Assembly (NCBI RefSeq): GCF_001578105.1
Contig: NZ_CP014275.1
Location: 992,001 to 1,056,000 of the forward strand
Reading direction: 5' to 3'
Source of the DNA: Martelella sp. AD-3
GTDB lineage: Bacteria > Pseudomonadota > Alphaproteobacteria > Rhizobiales > Rhizobiaceae
Length of the DNA stretch: 64,000 bases
The first letter of the stretch is position 1. The number at the start of each line of letters is the position of its first letter. This document shows positions 37,135 to 46,132 of this stretch, in pieces. The translations under genes and the position numbers were made by a program. The notes under the pieces were generated by a model, which was given only the letters and a program-made list of their open reading frames with translations, did no database searches and was not told the DNA's origin.

Positions 37135-37254
37135 AAAAAAAGAGGGCCACCGAAAAACGGGGCCCTTTGAGTTAGAAGGTCTCTCAAAACCTCCAGAGGG
37201 GAACAGCTGCTGCGGTGCACCAGGGAGAAGTTGGGCACCAACTGCATCAGCTAT
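37135..37254 (-). ncRNA. AbcR-type small RNA, upstream copy
   Basis: About 120 nt, transcribed leftward from -35 TTGCAG (37282-37287) and -10 CATACC (37259-37264), again 17 bases apart. It shares TAGCTGATGCA at the start, the TTCCCCTCTGGAGGTTTT core, and a GGGCCCC...GGGCCC terminator with a seven-T run. The middle is different from the first copy. Only this copy has a LysR-type palindrome upstream of its promoter. Identity as AbcR rests on sequence core, tandem layout and synteny with lsrB. Confidence 0.82.
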
Positions 37255-37258
37255 GTGC

Positions 37259-37287
37259 GGTATGCCCCCGAATTAGGCATTCTGCAA
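37259..37287 (-). promoter_or_regulatory. Promoter of upstream AbcR-type sRNA
   Basis: TTGCAG and CATACC with a 17-base spacer on the minus strand. The -10 element is weak, which fits dependence on an activator bound just upstream. Confidence 0.65.
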
Positions 37288-37297
37288 TGCGATTTTC

Positions 37298-37314
37298 TGC
37301 ATGGCTGCCATGCA
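37298..37314. promoter_or_regulatory. LysR-type palindrome, candidate LsrB/VtlR site
   Basis: TGCATGGCTGCCATGCA is a perfect 17-bp palindrome with T-N11-A spacing. It lies about 11 bases upstream of the -35 box of the upstream sRNA, at roughly -45 to -61, the usual activator position for LysR proteins. In Brucella the LsrB homologue VtlR activates abcR2, which makes it the prime candidate. Confidence 0.7.
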
Positions 37315-37493
37315 GGAAATGAAATTTGCAGCTGAAATTGACCAATCAGAAGCAGTCTTGGCAAACGCCTAAAAAATAGGCTAGTTTTGGCCGGGAATCG
37401 GCGCTGGCGCCCGCTTGACTCGTTGATCAGTTCGCACAAGCGGGCGATCCGAGAGACGGCGTGAAAAAGAAATGACCCGGAGGCGGCGCTTCT

Positions 37494-38405
37494 TCAGAAG
37501 CTCCAGTTGCGCGACTTGGCGACGATGAAGTCGCGGAAGACCTTCAGCTTGGCCGAATTCTTCATCTCGTCGGGATAGCAGAAATAGGTGTCGAAGCTCG
37601 GCACATCCGCATGGGTGACGAGCTGCAGGAGGCCCGGGTCGCGCCCGACGATGTAATCCGGCAGCATGACGATGCCGATGCCGAGCAGCGCCGCGCGCTT
37701 GATCGAGGTGAGCGAATTGATCTGCAGGTGCGCCGGGCGCGGATTGTCGGGCGAGCGCCCGGCGATTTCCAGCCAGTTCACGTCAAGCAGATAGGCCGGC
37801 GCCGGCTCGCCGAAGGTGATGATGCGGTGGTTGTCGAGATCCTCGATCGACTGCGGCTCGCCATGGCGGTTGATATAGGAGGGCGAGGCGTAGACATGCA
37901 TGTGCACGGTAAACAGCTTGCGCTGGATCAGATCCGGCTGCTGCGGCTGGCGCAGGCGGATCGCGCAATCGGCGTGGCGCATGTTCACGTCCAGTTCCTC
38001 GTTGTCGAGGATGAGCTGGATCTGCATGTCGGGATAGAGCTGCAGGAATTCCTGCACCTTGTCCGTAAGCCATCCCTGTCCGAGTCCGACCGTGGTCGTC
38101 ACCCTCAGCTTGCCGGACGGCTTCTCCTTGGTTTCCGTCAGCCGCGAGCGCACGCCCTCGAGCTTCAGGAGCACGTCATGGGCGGTGCGGTAGAGAAGCT
38201 CGCCCTGTTCCGTGAGGATCAGGCCGCGGGCATGGCGGTGGAACAGCTTGACGCCGACATCCTGCTCAAGCGCGCTGACCTGGCGGCTGATGGCCGACTG
38301 GGAAAGATGCAGCTTGTCGGCCGCGTGGGTGAACGAGCCCGCCTCCGCTGCCGCATGGAAGATGCGCAGCTTGTCCCAATCCAGAGGCATGCTCGTGCTT
38401 TTCAT
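37494..38405 (-). CDS. lsrB: LysR-type regulator LsrB/VtlR
   Basis: A 303-residue LysR regulator (helix-turn-helix GSFTHAADKLHLSQSAISRQVSALE). It is the likely ortholog of Sinorhizobium LsrB and Brucella VtlR, based on its place directly downstream of trxB (5 bases) and next to tandem AbcR sRNAs. Two cysteines, C147 (HADCAIRL) and C276 (TYFCYPDE), fit the reported redox sensing of LsrB. It is co-transcribed with thioredoxin reductase and may activate the upstream sRNA. Confidence 0.9.
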   Translation of the reverse strand: MKSTSMPLDWDKLRIFHAAAEAGSFTHAADKLHLSQSAISRQVSALEQDVGVKLFHRHARGLILTEQGELLYRTAHDVLLKLEGVRSRLTETKEKPSGKLRVTTTVGLGQGWLTDKVQEFLQLYPDMQIQLILDNEELDVNMRHADCAIRLRQPQQPDLIQRKLFTVHMHVYASPSYINRHGEPQSIEDLDNHRIITFGEPAPAYLLDVNWLEIAGRSPDNPRPAHLQINSLTSIKRAALLGIGIVMLPDYIVGRDPGLLQLVTHADVPSFDTYFCYPDEMKNSAKLKVFRDFIVAKSRNWSF

Positions 38406-38410
38406 GAATT

Positions 38411-39388
38411 CTACTCCGCGGCCGCCAATGTACCGGTTTTCTGCTCGGTCAGGAAGCGCTCCGCTTCAAGTGCTGCCATGCATCCCATGCCGGCTGCCGT
38501 CACGGCCTGACGGTAATTGTCGTCGGCAACGTCGCCGGCGCCATAGACGCCCTCGACGCTGGTCTTCGTCGTGCCCGGTTCGGTCCAGAGGTAGCCGTTC
38601 GGCTTCAGCTTCAGTTGGTCGCGGATCAGGTCGACCTGCGGCGCATGGCCGATGGCGATGAACACGCCGTCGGCATCGATGGTGGTCTTCGCGCCGCTCT
38701 TCACGTCCTTCAGCCTGACGCCGGTGACGGACGGCGGCAGGGGCGGAACGGCGGTGGTGCCGACGATCTCCTCGACCGCGTGGTTCCAGATCACCTTGAC
38801 GTTTTCGAGCGCGAAGAGGCGCTGCTGCAGAATCTTTTCGGCGCGGAACTCGTCGCGCCTGTGCACCACCGTCACGGTCCTGGCGATGTTGGCCAGATAG
38901 AGCGCCTCCTCGACGGCGGAATTGCCGCCGCCGACGACCACCACATCCTTGCCCCGGTAGAAGAAGCCGTCGCAGGTGGCGCAGGCGGAAACGCCGCCGC
39001 CGTTGAATGTCTGTTCGCTTTCGAGGCCGAGCCACTTGGCCTTGGCGCCGGTGGCAAGGATGACGGTATCGGCGGTGAAGACCTCACCGCTGTCGGTCGT
39101 CGCGATGAAGGGGCGTTTGGAGACGTCCAGTTTCGAGACCACGTCGTTGACGATTTCGGTGCCGACATTCTCCGCCTGGGCCAGCATCTGCTCCATCAGC
39201 CAGGGGCCCTGGATTGGGTCGGCGAAACCCGGGTAGTTCTCGACATCGGTGGTGATCGTCAACTGGCCGCCTTGCTCGAGGCCGGCGATCAGGATCGGTT
39301 TCATCATTGCGCGCGCGGCGTAGATCGCGGCTGTATAGCCGGCGGGGCCGGAACCGATGATCAGAACCTTGGTATGATGGTCGGGCAT
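38411..39388 (-). CDS. trxB: Thioredoxin reductase
   Basis: A 325-residue FAD/NADPH enzyme that reduces thioredoxin. FAD loop IIGSGPAGYTAAIYAAR, the redox pair in SACATCDGFFY, NADPH loop VVVGGGNSAVEEALYL and the C-terminal GDVADDNYRQAVTAAGMGC are intact. AAGGATGTG precedes the ATG. It is the first gene of the trxB-lsrB unit. Confidence 0.96.
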   Translation of the reverse strand: MPDHHTKVLIIGSGPAGYTAAIYAARAMMKPILIAGLEQGGQLTITTDVENYPGFADPIQGPWLMEQMLAQAENVGTEIVNDVVSKLDVSKRPFIATTDSGEVFTADTVILATGAKAKWLGLESEQTFNGGGVSACATCDGFFYRGKDVVVVGGGNSAVEEALYLANIARTVTVVHRRDEFRAEKILQQRLFALENVKVIWNHAVEEIVGTTAVPPLPPSVTGVRLKDVKSGAKTTIDADGVFIAIGHAPQVDLIRDQLKLKPNGYLWTEPGTTKTSVEGVYGAGDVADDNYRQAVTAAGMGCMAALEAERFLTEQKTGTLAAAE

Positions 39389-39596
39389 GTCACATCCTTT
39401 CAGCGCGATCGTAAAGCGGCGCGCCGGATCAATTCAGCGTCTCGGCTCATTTATGGCTGGACGGGCGTCAGTTTCAAGGCCATGGAAGTCCTACCAACAG
39501 ACCATTTCGCCCGGTTGAAAGAATCATGCGAGATATTGTAATATTATTGCGTGCTCCGCGCAAAATGCGTCCCCGGATCCGCCTCAGGAGAATTCA

Positions 39597-40061
39597 ATGC
39601 GTGCCGACCTCGATTCCGTCGATCTGAAGATCCTGCGCGAGCTGCAGCGCGACGGCCGGATGACCAATGTGGAGCTTGCCGAACGGGTGGGCATTTCGGC
39701 GCCGCCCTGTCTGAGAAGGGTGCGCAGGCTCGAGGAGGCAGGCATTATCGAGGGCTACAATGCCATGCTCAATGCCCCGCGGCTCGGCTACGATCTCGTC
39801 GCCTTCTGCATGGTGGGGCTGAAGCATCAGTCGGAGGCGGAGTTGAAGGCCTTTTCGAGGGCGACCGACGACTGGCCGATCGTGCGGCAGGCATGGATGA
39901 CCTCGGGCGAGACCGACTTTCTGCTTCACTGTGTCGCGGAGAACCTGATGCAGTTTCAGGATTTCGTGATCGAGGTGCTGACCACCAGCATGCATGTCGA
40001 CACGGTGCGCACCATGCTGACCATCCGCCAGGTGAAGAAGGAAGGCCTGGTGGCGCTTTGA
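39597..40061 (+). CDS. Lrp/AsnC family transcriptional regulator
   Basis: A 154-residue Lrp-type regulator. N-terminal helix-turn-helix MTNVELAERVGISAPPCLRRVRRLE and C-terminal ligand-binding RAM domain (about 65-145). It is divergent from trxB across about 208 bases and preceded by AGGAG. This neighbourhood is also seen in other rhizobia. The effector amino acid is unknown. Confidence 0.92.
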   Translation: MRADLDSVDLKILRELQRDGRMTNVELAERVGISAPPCLRRVRRLEEAGIIEGYNAMLNAPRLGYDLVAFCMVGLKHQSEAELKAFSRATDDWPIVRQAWMTSGETDFLLHCVAENLMQFQDFVIEVLTTSMHVDTVRTMLTIRQVKKEGLVAL

Positions 40062-40068
40062 ACCTGTC

Positions 40069-41208
40069 TCAGCCCGCCGCCATCAGCCGCTCATAGGCGG
40101 AGAATTCCTTCTCCAGCATGGTTTCGACGGTGAAGTTTGCGAGCACGTGAGCACGGGCGGCGCGGCCCATTTCCTTCAGCCCTTCCGGATCGGAAAGCGC
40201 CGCATCGATGGCGTCGGCAAGGGCTTTCGGATTGGCCGGCGGCACCAGATAGCCGGTCTTGCCGTCGATCACCGTTTCGAGGCTTCCGCCGTGATTGGTG
40301 GCGATCACCGGCGTCCCCATGACCTCGGCCTCGATCGCCACCCGGCCGAAGGCTTCGGGGCGGATGGAGGCGGAGACCGCGATGTCGGCGGCCGCCATGA
40401 CGGCTGGAATGTCCCGCCGGCTGCCGGCAATCGTCACGCGGTCGCCAAGGTCGAGTTCGGCAACAAGCGTTTCCAGTTCGCCGATCACGCCGGCGCTGCC
40501 CGAACCGACGATGGCGAGGCGGAAACGCTTGTTTTCGGCAAAGGCGAGCGACTCGATCAGGTAGCGGTGGCCCTTCCAGTCTGTGATGCGGCCGACAATC
40601 ACGATCAGGGGCGTCCTGTCATCCGCGCCAAGTTCCGCCCGCGCAAGGGCGATGTCCTCACTGCTCAGCCTGCCGGAGTTGAAGACGGCGGCGTCCACCC
40701 CCCGCGGGGCGAGGATGATTCGCTCTGCGGGATAGCCGTAGACAGAGATGATGTGGTCGCGGATGAAGGCTGAATTGGCGACCACCAGAGGCCCCTTCAG
40801 CATGACGCCGGCATAGGCGCGCTTGAAACGGTTGCCGTGGCTGTAGACGCCGTGAAAGGTGGTCATGAAGCGGGGCCTGCGCCTTGCCCTTGCCGCGGCG
40901 AGCCAGCCGGCCCAGGCAGGCGCGCGGCTACGGGCGTGAACGATATCGATTTCGTTCTCGTCGATCAGCCGCGCCAGCCGGCCAGCATTGGCATGGATCG
41001 CGAAGGGGGATTTCCGCCCCACCTTGAGATCGACATGATGCGTGCCGGTGGCCTCAAGCGGCGCCAGCAGTGCTCCGCCCGCGCTTGCCGTCCAGTTTTC
41101 GATGCCCTTTTCGGCAAGATATGCCGCCATTTCGACAGTGCCGCGTTCGACGCCGCCGTCGCCGAGGGCTGGAAGAAGCTGCAGGATGCGGGGCGGGCGG
41201 TCCATCAT
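40069..41208 (-). CDS. Glycosyltransferase family 4 (LPS/surface type)
   Basis: About 379 residues, GT-B fold. The start region PRILQLLPALGDGGVERGTVEMA and IVHARSRAPAWAGWLAAA are typical of rhizobial lipopolysaccharide mannosyl/galactosyltransferases. The donor-binding motif appears in the C-terminal half: IVGRITDWKGHRYLIESL and SIRPEAFGRVAIEAEVMGTPVIATNHGG. The sugar is not known. Start is uncertain: ATG at 41208, 41205 or 41226. It converges with the Lrp gene. Confidence 0.87.
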   Translation of the reverse strand: MMDRPPRILQLLPALGDGGVERGTVEMAAYLAEKGIENWTASAGGALLAPLEATGTHHVDLKVGRKSPFAIHANAGRLARLIDENEIDIVHARSRAPAWAGWLAAARARRRPRFMTTFHGVYSHGNRFKRAYAGVMLKGPLVVANSAFIRDHIISVYGYPAERIILAPRGVDAAVFNSGRLSSEDIALARAELGADDRTPLIVIVGRITDWKGHRYLIESLAFAENKRFRLAIVGSGSAGVIGELETLVAELDLGDRVTIAGSRRDIPAVMAAADIAVSASIRPEAFGRVAIEAEVMGTPVIATNHGGSLETVIDGKTGYLVPPANPKALADAIDAALSDPEGLKEMGRAARAHVLANFTVETMLEKEFSAYERLMAAG

Positions 41209-41575
41209 CGGGTGTCTTTCGGTCATGCGCGTCGGGAAAGAATGGCCCGGCGTCCTCTGGACGTCGAGCGGGTCGTCGGTGTAGCCTTGGCACGTGCGGA
41301 GACAGACGATCGCCGCATGGACTGCGGCGGGCATCGGCTCGTCCGCAAGGATACTTTCTTAACCGAACTGGGCTTTTTTTCATAACGGGATGTTTGTGCG
41401 GCCGATCGATTGCCGGCCTTTTCCACATGGTGAGCGAATCGGAGCGGTTGCCTTTGCTCCGGCTTTGTTCAAATACAGAAACCTGAACTGACGTAACCGA
41501 TTTCGGCCGAAAGACCCGGACAGGCTTGCCTGATGAGCGGATCGCGCGTCGCCGACATTCATAGGATGATGCCCG
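41209..41575. other. Divergent intergenic region between two glycosyltransferases
   Basis: About 365 bases that must contain promoters for both glycosyltransferase genes. I see no gene, repeat or hairpin with support. Confidence 0.5.
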
Positions 41576-42307
41576 TTGCAGACTGTCGTATGCATGAAAT
41601 GGGGAACGCGATACCCCGCGCTTTACGTCAACCGTCTCTGGTCGATGATCAAGCGGCATACGAAACGGCCGACGCGGCTCGTCTGCTTCACCGATGATGC
41701 CGAGGGCATTGACGCCGACGTGACGACCTTCCCGCTGCCCGACATCCGCATCGCCGATGACATCGCCTACACGCCCTGGCGCAAGCTTTCCCTCTGGCAG
41801 GCGCCGCTTGCGGATCTTTCTGGCGACGTGCTGTTTCTCGATCTCGATATCGTCATCACGGGCGGGCTGGACGCGATGTTCGATTACGAACCCGGGGCAT
41901 TCTGCGCCTGCGAAAACTGGACCCAGATGGGGCAGGGCATTGGCAATACCTCCGTGTTTCGCTGGCATGTCGGCAGAAATACCCACATTTTCAATGATTT
42001 CGAAGAAAACGGCGAGTCTATCCGGAAAAAATACGGGATCGAGCAGGTCTACATTTCCGATGCCGTCGACAGGATGGTGTTCTGGCCGCGCGCGTGGTGC
42101 GTGAGCTTCAAGCACACGCTCCTGCCGACCTGGCCGCTGAATTTTCTGCGCACACCGCCGCTCCCGGAAGGGACGAAGATCGTCGCCTTCACGGGCAAGC
42201 CGGATCCCGATGAAGCGGCGATCGGCAAATGGCCGCTCTCGGAACCGTGGAAGCGCATCTATAAATATGCCCGTCCCACGCCGTGGATCGACGAGCACTG
42301 GCGCTGA
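41576..42307 (+). CDS. Putative GT-A type glycosyltransferase
   Basis: A 243-residue protein starting MQTVVCMKWGTRYPALYVNRLWSMI. The DxD-like metal motif LFLDLDIVITGGLDAMF is near residue 85-100, which indicates a nucleotide-sugar-dependent transferase. The start is a TTG at 41576, with AGGA upstream; the next Met (41594) would cut off the conserved first strand. It is divergent from the GT4 gene and both may serve surface polysaccharide. Confidence 0.8.
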   Translation: MQTVVCMKWGTRYPALYVNRLWSMIKRHTKRPTRLVCFTDDAEGIDADVTTFPLPDIRIADDIAYTPWRKLSLWQAPLADLSGDVLFLDLDIVITGGLDAMFDYEPGAFCACENWTQMGQGIGNTSVFRWHVGRNTHIFNDFEENGESIRKKYGIEQVYISDAVDRMVFWPRAWCVSFKHTLLPTWPLNFLRTPPLPEGTKIVAFTGKPDPDEAAIGKWPLSEPWKRIYKYARPTPWIDEHWR

Positions 42308-42367
42308 TACGCCTGGCCTGTTGCCGAACTGTTCCGGCAGGGGCCGTGCCGAAGCGCTGGCCGCGGC

Positions 42368-42682
42368 TCAGCGACCGCGACCGGAGAAAAACGAACCGCG
42401 ACCGTTATAGAGCGGCTTTCCGGCACGGCGCTTTGTCCGGAAAAGGCGCTTGCGCGGAACCGAGGCCTCGCTGCCGGCGCTGCCGGCAAGAAAGCCGAGA
42501 CCGAAGGCCACGAGCCCGACAAGCGCGAGCGCGGAACCGCTGGCGGCGGGATGTTGCCGGGCCGTACGGCCCAGCGCGTCCACCTCGCCGCGCACCATCG
42601 AGCCGGCCCGTTCCACCGGCGTCTTCTGCGAAAAGCGCAGCCGATCAAGCAGTTCGCTCGAGGACGTCTTCTGTTCAAACAT
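42368..42682 (-). CDS. Small membrane protein, hypothetical (104 aa)
   Basis: The protein starts MFEQKTSSSELLDRLRF. A helical segment is followed by a single hydrophobic helix (about residues 51-71, SGSALALVGLVAFGLGFLAGSA), and a basic C-terminus rich in Arg, Lys and Gly. Its layout recalls ElaB/YqjD-type inner-membrane proteins, but similarity is not certain. CGGAG precedes the ATG at 42682; the longer frame has no ribosome site. Function unknown. Confidence 0.65.
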   Translation of the reverse strand: MFEQKTSSSELLDRLRFSQKTPVERAGSMVRGEVDALGRTARQHPAASGSALALVGLVAFGLGFLAGSAGSEASVPRKRLFRTKRRAGKPLYNGRGSFFSGRGR

Positions 42683-42876
42683 GTTTTTCTCCGTGCCAAC
42701 TGGTTCTTTCCGCCGCCGGAAGGCAACGGAACAATTTTCGGGCCGCGCGAGCCGGTTCCCGTCGAAGGCAACCGACAGCGCGCGCCGAATGTAGGACCAG
42801 ATCAACGCGAAACTATGGCGACCGGTTCCGACCGGCTCAACCGTGGCAGGGAAGGCGCATAAGCGCCTGATCCGTT

Positions 42877-42954
42877 CTAGATGAACAGCATCGCCGTTAC
42901 GAAAACGAATGCGGCTCCGATCAGGATCGTATGCAGGGACCGTGATAAACTCAT
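42877..42954 (-). CDS. 25-residue single-helix membrane peptide
   Basis: A very short gene encodes MSLSRSLHTILIGAAF followed by VFVTAMLFI. Nearly all residues after position 9 are hydrophobic, forming one membrane helix. A perfect GGAGGAG ribosome site lies 5 bases before the ATG, which is stronger than that of many neighbours. Function is unknown; such peptides often modulate membrane complexes or stress responses. Confidence 0.6.
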   Translation of the reverse strand: MSLSRSLHTILIGAAFVFVTAMLFI

Positions 42955-43255
42955 TTTGTCTCCTCCATTTATGGTTACGAATATATTACGGTTTTCATGC
43001 TTGGCAAAGCGAATTCGTTGCTGCGCTGCGAAGGTCTGTCCCCGCCTGCGGGGCCGCCTGTTCCGGAAAACCCAGTCTGGCAGCGATTTCCGGCGGTTAA
43101 AATGCGCTACGTCAAGCCTTCAGATTTTCTTCATGCGGGTCTCTCCGGACCGTCCCTTCGAGCGCCGCGGTAGGGATTGCTTGAGCATTCTGTGCAATGC
43201 CTTCTATCCTTGAGGAGAAGATAACGGCCCGCGGGCCATGAAACAGAGGCCGAAG
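42955..43255. other. Intergenic region before the CPA2 antiporter
   Basis: About 300 bases between the small peptide gene and the antiporter. They should hold divergent promoters. No further feature is supported. Confidence 0.5.
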
Positions 43256-44713
43256 ATGGAGCAGGTGGTACATGAGGCGGTCACGCACGGCGCATCCCAT
43301 GGCGGCGGTTTCGCCGCCGTCGCGCTTGTCATCGCGGTTGCCGCACTTGCCGGCCTCGGCTTCTTGTGGCTGCGCCAGCCGCCGCTCGTCGGCTTCATTC
43401 TCGCCGGCATCCTGCTCGGTCCCACGGGCATGGGGCTGATCGCCAACAGCGATAGCGTTGCCTTCCTCGGCGAAATGGGTGTGGTCGTTCTCCTGTTCTT
43501 CATCGGCATGGAATTGTCGATCCGGGCCTTCGTCGTTTCTCTCCGGCAAGCGCTTCTGGTGGTCGCGGGCCAGCTTGCGAGCGCCGCCGTTCTGGCGCTT
43601 GTCATCGGTCTTCTGCTCGATGCGACGACGCGGGAAATCGTGATCCTGAGCTTCGTCATCGCCATGTCGTCGACCGTGGTGGCGATGAAGATGCTGGACG
43701 AGATGGGGGTCTTGCGCGGCGATGCCGGGCGGATCGCCGTCGGCGTGCTGATCGCCCAGGATATCGCCGTCGTGCCGATGCTGATCTTCGTGTCGAGCTT
43801 CGGCGGCGCGGGGTTCGACGTGACCTCGACGGCGATCCGCGTGATTGTCGCCGTCGGCATCATGGCCGGCCTGCTCTGGTATTTCGGCCGCTACGGCAAG
43901 CTGAAGATCCCGTACGCGGAGAAGGTGGAGGACAAGGTCGAACTTCTGGCGCTCGGCGCGCTGGCGCTCTGCTTTTCGGCGGCGGCCCTCTCGGGCGTTG
44001 CCGGGCTGTCGCCGGCCTACGGCGCGTTTCTTGCCGGCATCTGCGTCGGTAATTCGACGCTTCGAAGCCGCGTCATTCCGGTCGTCGAGCCGATCCAGAG
44101 CGTGCTTCTGGTGATCTTCTTCCTCTCCATCGGCCTGCTGATCGATCTCGGCTTCATCTGGCAGAATCTGTGGACCGTGCTGCTCGCCGCCGTCGGCGTC
44201 ATCGCCGCCAAATCCGTGCTGAACGTGATGCTCCTGCGCTGGACCGGCTCCTCCGCCCAGACGGCGCTCGTCGCCGGGCTTTCCATGGCCCAGGTCGGCG
44301 AGTTCTCCTTCGTGCTGGCCGCCGCCGGGCTTGCCGCCGGCGCGCTCGGAGAGGATCTCTATCGCCTGGTCATCGCCATGACGGCGATCTCGCTCCTGGT
44401 TTCGCCCGTGTGGGTCTCGGTGATGCGCCGGCTCGAGGCGAGCTTCAGCGCCGGCCTGCAAAGCTATCGCAACGCGCTGGCGGTCGCCTATGCCCAGGAA
44501 CTGCGCGAGGTTGATCGCGGCCGCATCTTCGTCGGGCGGATGGCGGCGGGCGCCCGCGCGCGCCTCGTCGCGCTCAGCCATGCAAGACGCGAGCGCCGCC
44601 GCAGGAAGGTCGAGCGCAAGGCGGAAAAGGCGCGGGAGGAGCGGGCGGTCGATGCAAAGGCAGGGCAGCAGCCAAAGGGCGCTGCCAATGGCGAGGGCGG
44701 CGGCGCGGAGTAA
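43256..44713 (+). CDS. CPA2 family cation:proton antiporter (Kef-type)
   Basis: A 485-residue membrane protein with about 12 helices. GFILAGILLGPTGMGLI, MGVVVLLFFIGMEL, the transport-site region VLIAQDIAVVPML and GEFSFVLAAAG are typical of the Kef/CPA2 exchangers. It lacks the RCK/TrkA-N domain of full KefB/KefC and instead ends in a long Arg/Lys/Glu/Ala-rich cytoplasmic tail (about 430-485). ATG at 43256 follows AGAGG; ATG at 43238 is an alternative. K+ or Na+ export is inferred. Confidence 0.88.
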   Translation: MEQVVHEAVTHGASHGGGFAAVALVIAVAALAGLGFLWLRQPPLVGFILAGILLGPTGMGLIANSDSVAFLGEMGVVVLLFFIGMELSIRAFVVSLRQALLVVAGQLASAAVLALVIGLLLDATTREIVILSFVIAMSSTVVAMKMLDEMGVLRGDAGRIAVGVLIAQDIAVVPMLIFVSSFGGAGFDVTSTAIRVIVAVGIMAGLLWYFGRYGKLKIPYAEKVEDKVELLALGALALCFSAAALSGVAGLSPAYGAFLAGICVGNSTLRSRVIPVVEPIQSVLLVIFFLSIGLLIDLGFIWQNLWTVLLAAVGVIAAKSVLNVMLLRWTGSSAQTALVAGLSMAQVGEFSFVLAAAGLAAGALGEDLYRLVIAMTAISLLVSPVWVSVMRRLEASFSAGLQSYRNALAVAYAQELREVDRGRIFVGRMAAGARARLVALSHARRERRRRKVERKAEKAREERAVDAKAGQQPKGAANGEGGGAE

Positions 44714-44857
44714 GGACCGCTTTACCTCGGCGTCAAGCCCGGCTAACCTGACTCCCGTTCAGCTTACCGCCCTTCCGGCGGCGGGCCCCGGCATGCCAGG
44801 CCGGGAGGGAGGCCAAGCCTCCGGTTCGGCCCGACCCTTTCATACCGGGATCTTCCG

Positions 44858-46075
44858 ATGACTGTCCTTGCATTCCTGCGCGAAAACGCCCGCTGGGTGG
44901 GCGGCGCGTTTTTGATGAACTATTTCACAGCCTTCGGGCAAACCTATTTCATCTCGCTCTCGGCGGGCGACATCCGCGCCGAATATGGCCTCAGCCACGG
45001 TGATTTCGGCCTCGTCTATATGGGCGCGACGCTCTTGAGCGCGGCAACGCTCACCCGCCTCGGCCGGATTGTCGACGAGCGCAGCGTGGTGCAGGTTGTC
45101 CTTCTCGTCATGCCGCTTCTGGCGCTCGCCTGCCTGCTGATGGCCTTTTCGCGGTGGGTCTTCCTGCTGTTCATCGCGCTCTACATGCTGCGGCTTTTCG
45201 GACAGGGCATGATGAGCCATATCGCGGTGACCGCCATGGGCCGCTGGTTCAACGCCATGCGCGGGCGGGCCGTTTCCTTCTCCTCGCTCGGCCTGCAGAC
45301 GGCGGAGGCCAGTTTTCCCCTGATTTTCGTTTTCGTGTCCGGCCTTGTCGGCTGGCGCGGCAGCTGGGTTGCCGCAGCCGCCCTGACGCTCGCCGTCGGA
45401 CTGCCGCTGATCATCGCGTTGATGCGGGTGGAGCGCGCGCCGCAATCGGCGGCCCCCGGCCAAAGGGTGCAGACGGCCCCGCGCGACTGGACGCGCGGCG
45501 ACGTGCTGCGCGACCCCTTGTTCTGGGCAATCCTCGCCGTCTTCCTGGCGCCGCCCTTCATCGGCACCACGATCTTCTTCCACCAGGTCTATATGGTGGA
45601 GCTGCGCGGCTGGACGCTGGAAATGTTTGCCGGCTCGTTCTTCCTGATGTCGGTCTCAAGCCTGGCGGCGATGCTGGCAACCGGCGTTATGGTCGACCGG
45701 TTCTCATCGGTCGCGGTCATGCCCTTCATGCTGCTGCCGATCGCCGCCGCCTGCCTGGTCATCGGCTTTACGGGCGCTTCATGGACGCCATTCGTCTTCA
45801 TGCCGCTGATCGGCTTTTCCATGGGGGCCTCGGGCACGCTCAACGGCTCGCTCTGGCCGGAGCTTTACGGCGCGCGCCATCTCGGCAGCATTCGCGCCGT
45901 CGTCATTGCGGCGATCGTGTTTTCCACCGCCGTCGGCCCGGGGCTGACCGGCTATCTGATCGATGCCGGCGTTTTCTATCCGGCGCAGATTGCCGTGATG
46001 GGCATCGTCAGCATCGCTCTCGCCATGCTGATGGCAGGCCTGCGCCGCCGCCTTCTGAAACGGGCCGGCGCATAA
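44858..46075 (+). CDS. MFS transporter
   Basis: A 405-residue twelve-helix major facilitator protein. Recognisable family features include the loop 2-3 area RLGRIVDERS and GRWFNAMRGRAVSFSSLGLQ between helices 4 and 5. Similar proteins belong to the monocarboxylate/oxalate-formate-like group. The substrate is unknown. It converges with rpmG and shares a bidirectional terminator. Confidence 0.87.
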   Translation: MTVLAFLRENARWVGGAFLMNYFTAFGQTYFISLSAGDIRAEYGLSHGDFGLVYMGATLLSAATLTRLGRIVDERSVVQVVLLVMPLLALACLLMAFSRWVFLLFIALYMLRLFGQGMMSHIAVTAMGRWFNAMRGRAVSFSSLGLQTAEASFPLIFVFVSGLVGWRGSWVAAAALTLAVGLPLIIALMRVERAPQSAAPGQRVQTAPRDWTRGDVLRDPLFWAILAVFLAPPFIGTTIFFHQVYMVELRGWTLEMFAGSFFLMSVSSLAAMLATGVMVDRFSSVAVMPFMLLPIAAACLVIGFTGASWTPFVFMPLIGFSMGASGTLNGSLWPELYGARHLGSIRAVVIAAIVFSTAVGPGLTGYLIDAGVFYPAQIAVMGIVSIALAMLMAGLRRRLLKRAGA

Positions 46076-46078
46076 TGA

Positions 46079-46108
46079 AAAGCCCGGCTCAAACGAACCG
46101 GGCTTTAC
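46079..46108. terminator. Bidirectional terminator between MFS gene and rpmG
   Basis: AAAGCCCGG and CCGGGCTTT form a 9-bp stem with an 11-base loop, flanked by A-rich on the left and T/A-rich sequence on the right, suitable for both directions. Confidence 0.78.
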
Positions 46109-46132
46109 TAAAAAATCAGTCAGAACAAGATC

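Noticed and set aside
44808..44822. GGAGGC-CAA-GCCTCC hairpin before the MFS gene
   Set aside because: A six-base stem without a T-run is too weak to call a terminator.
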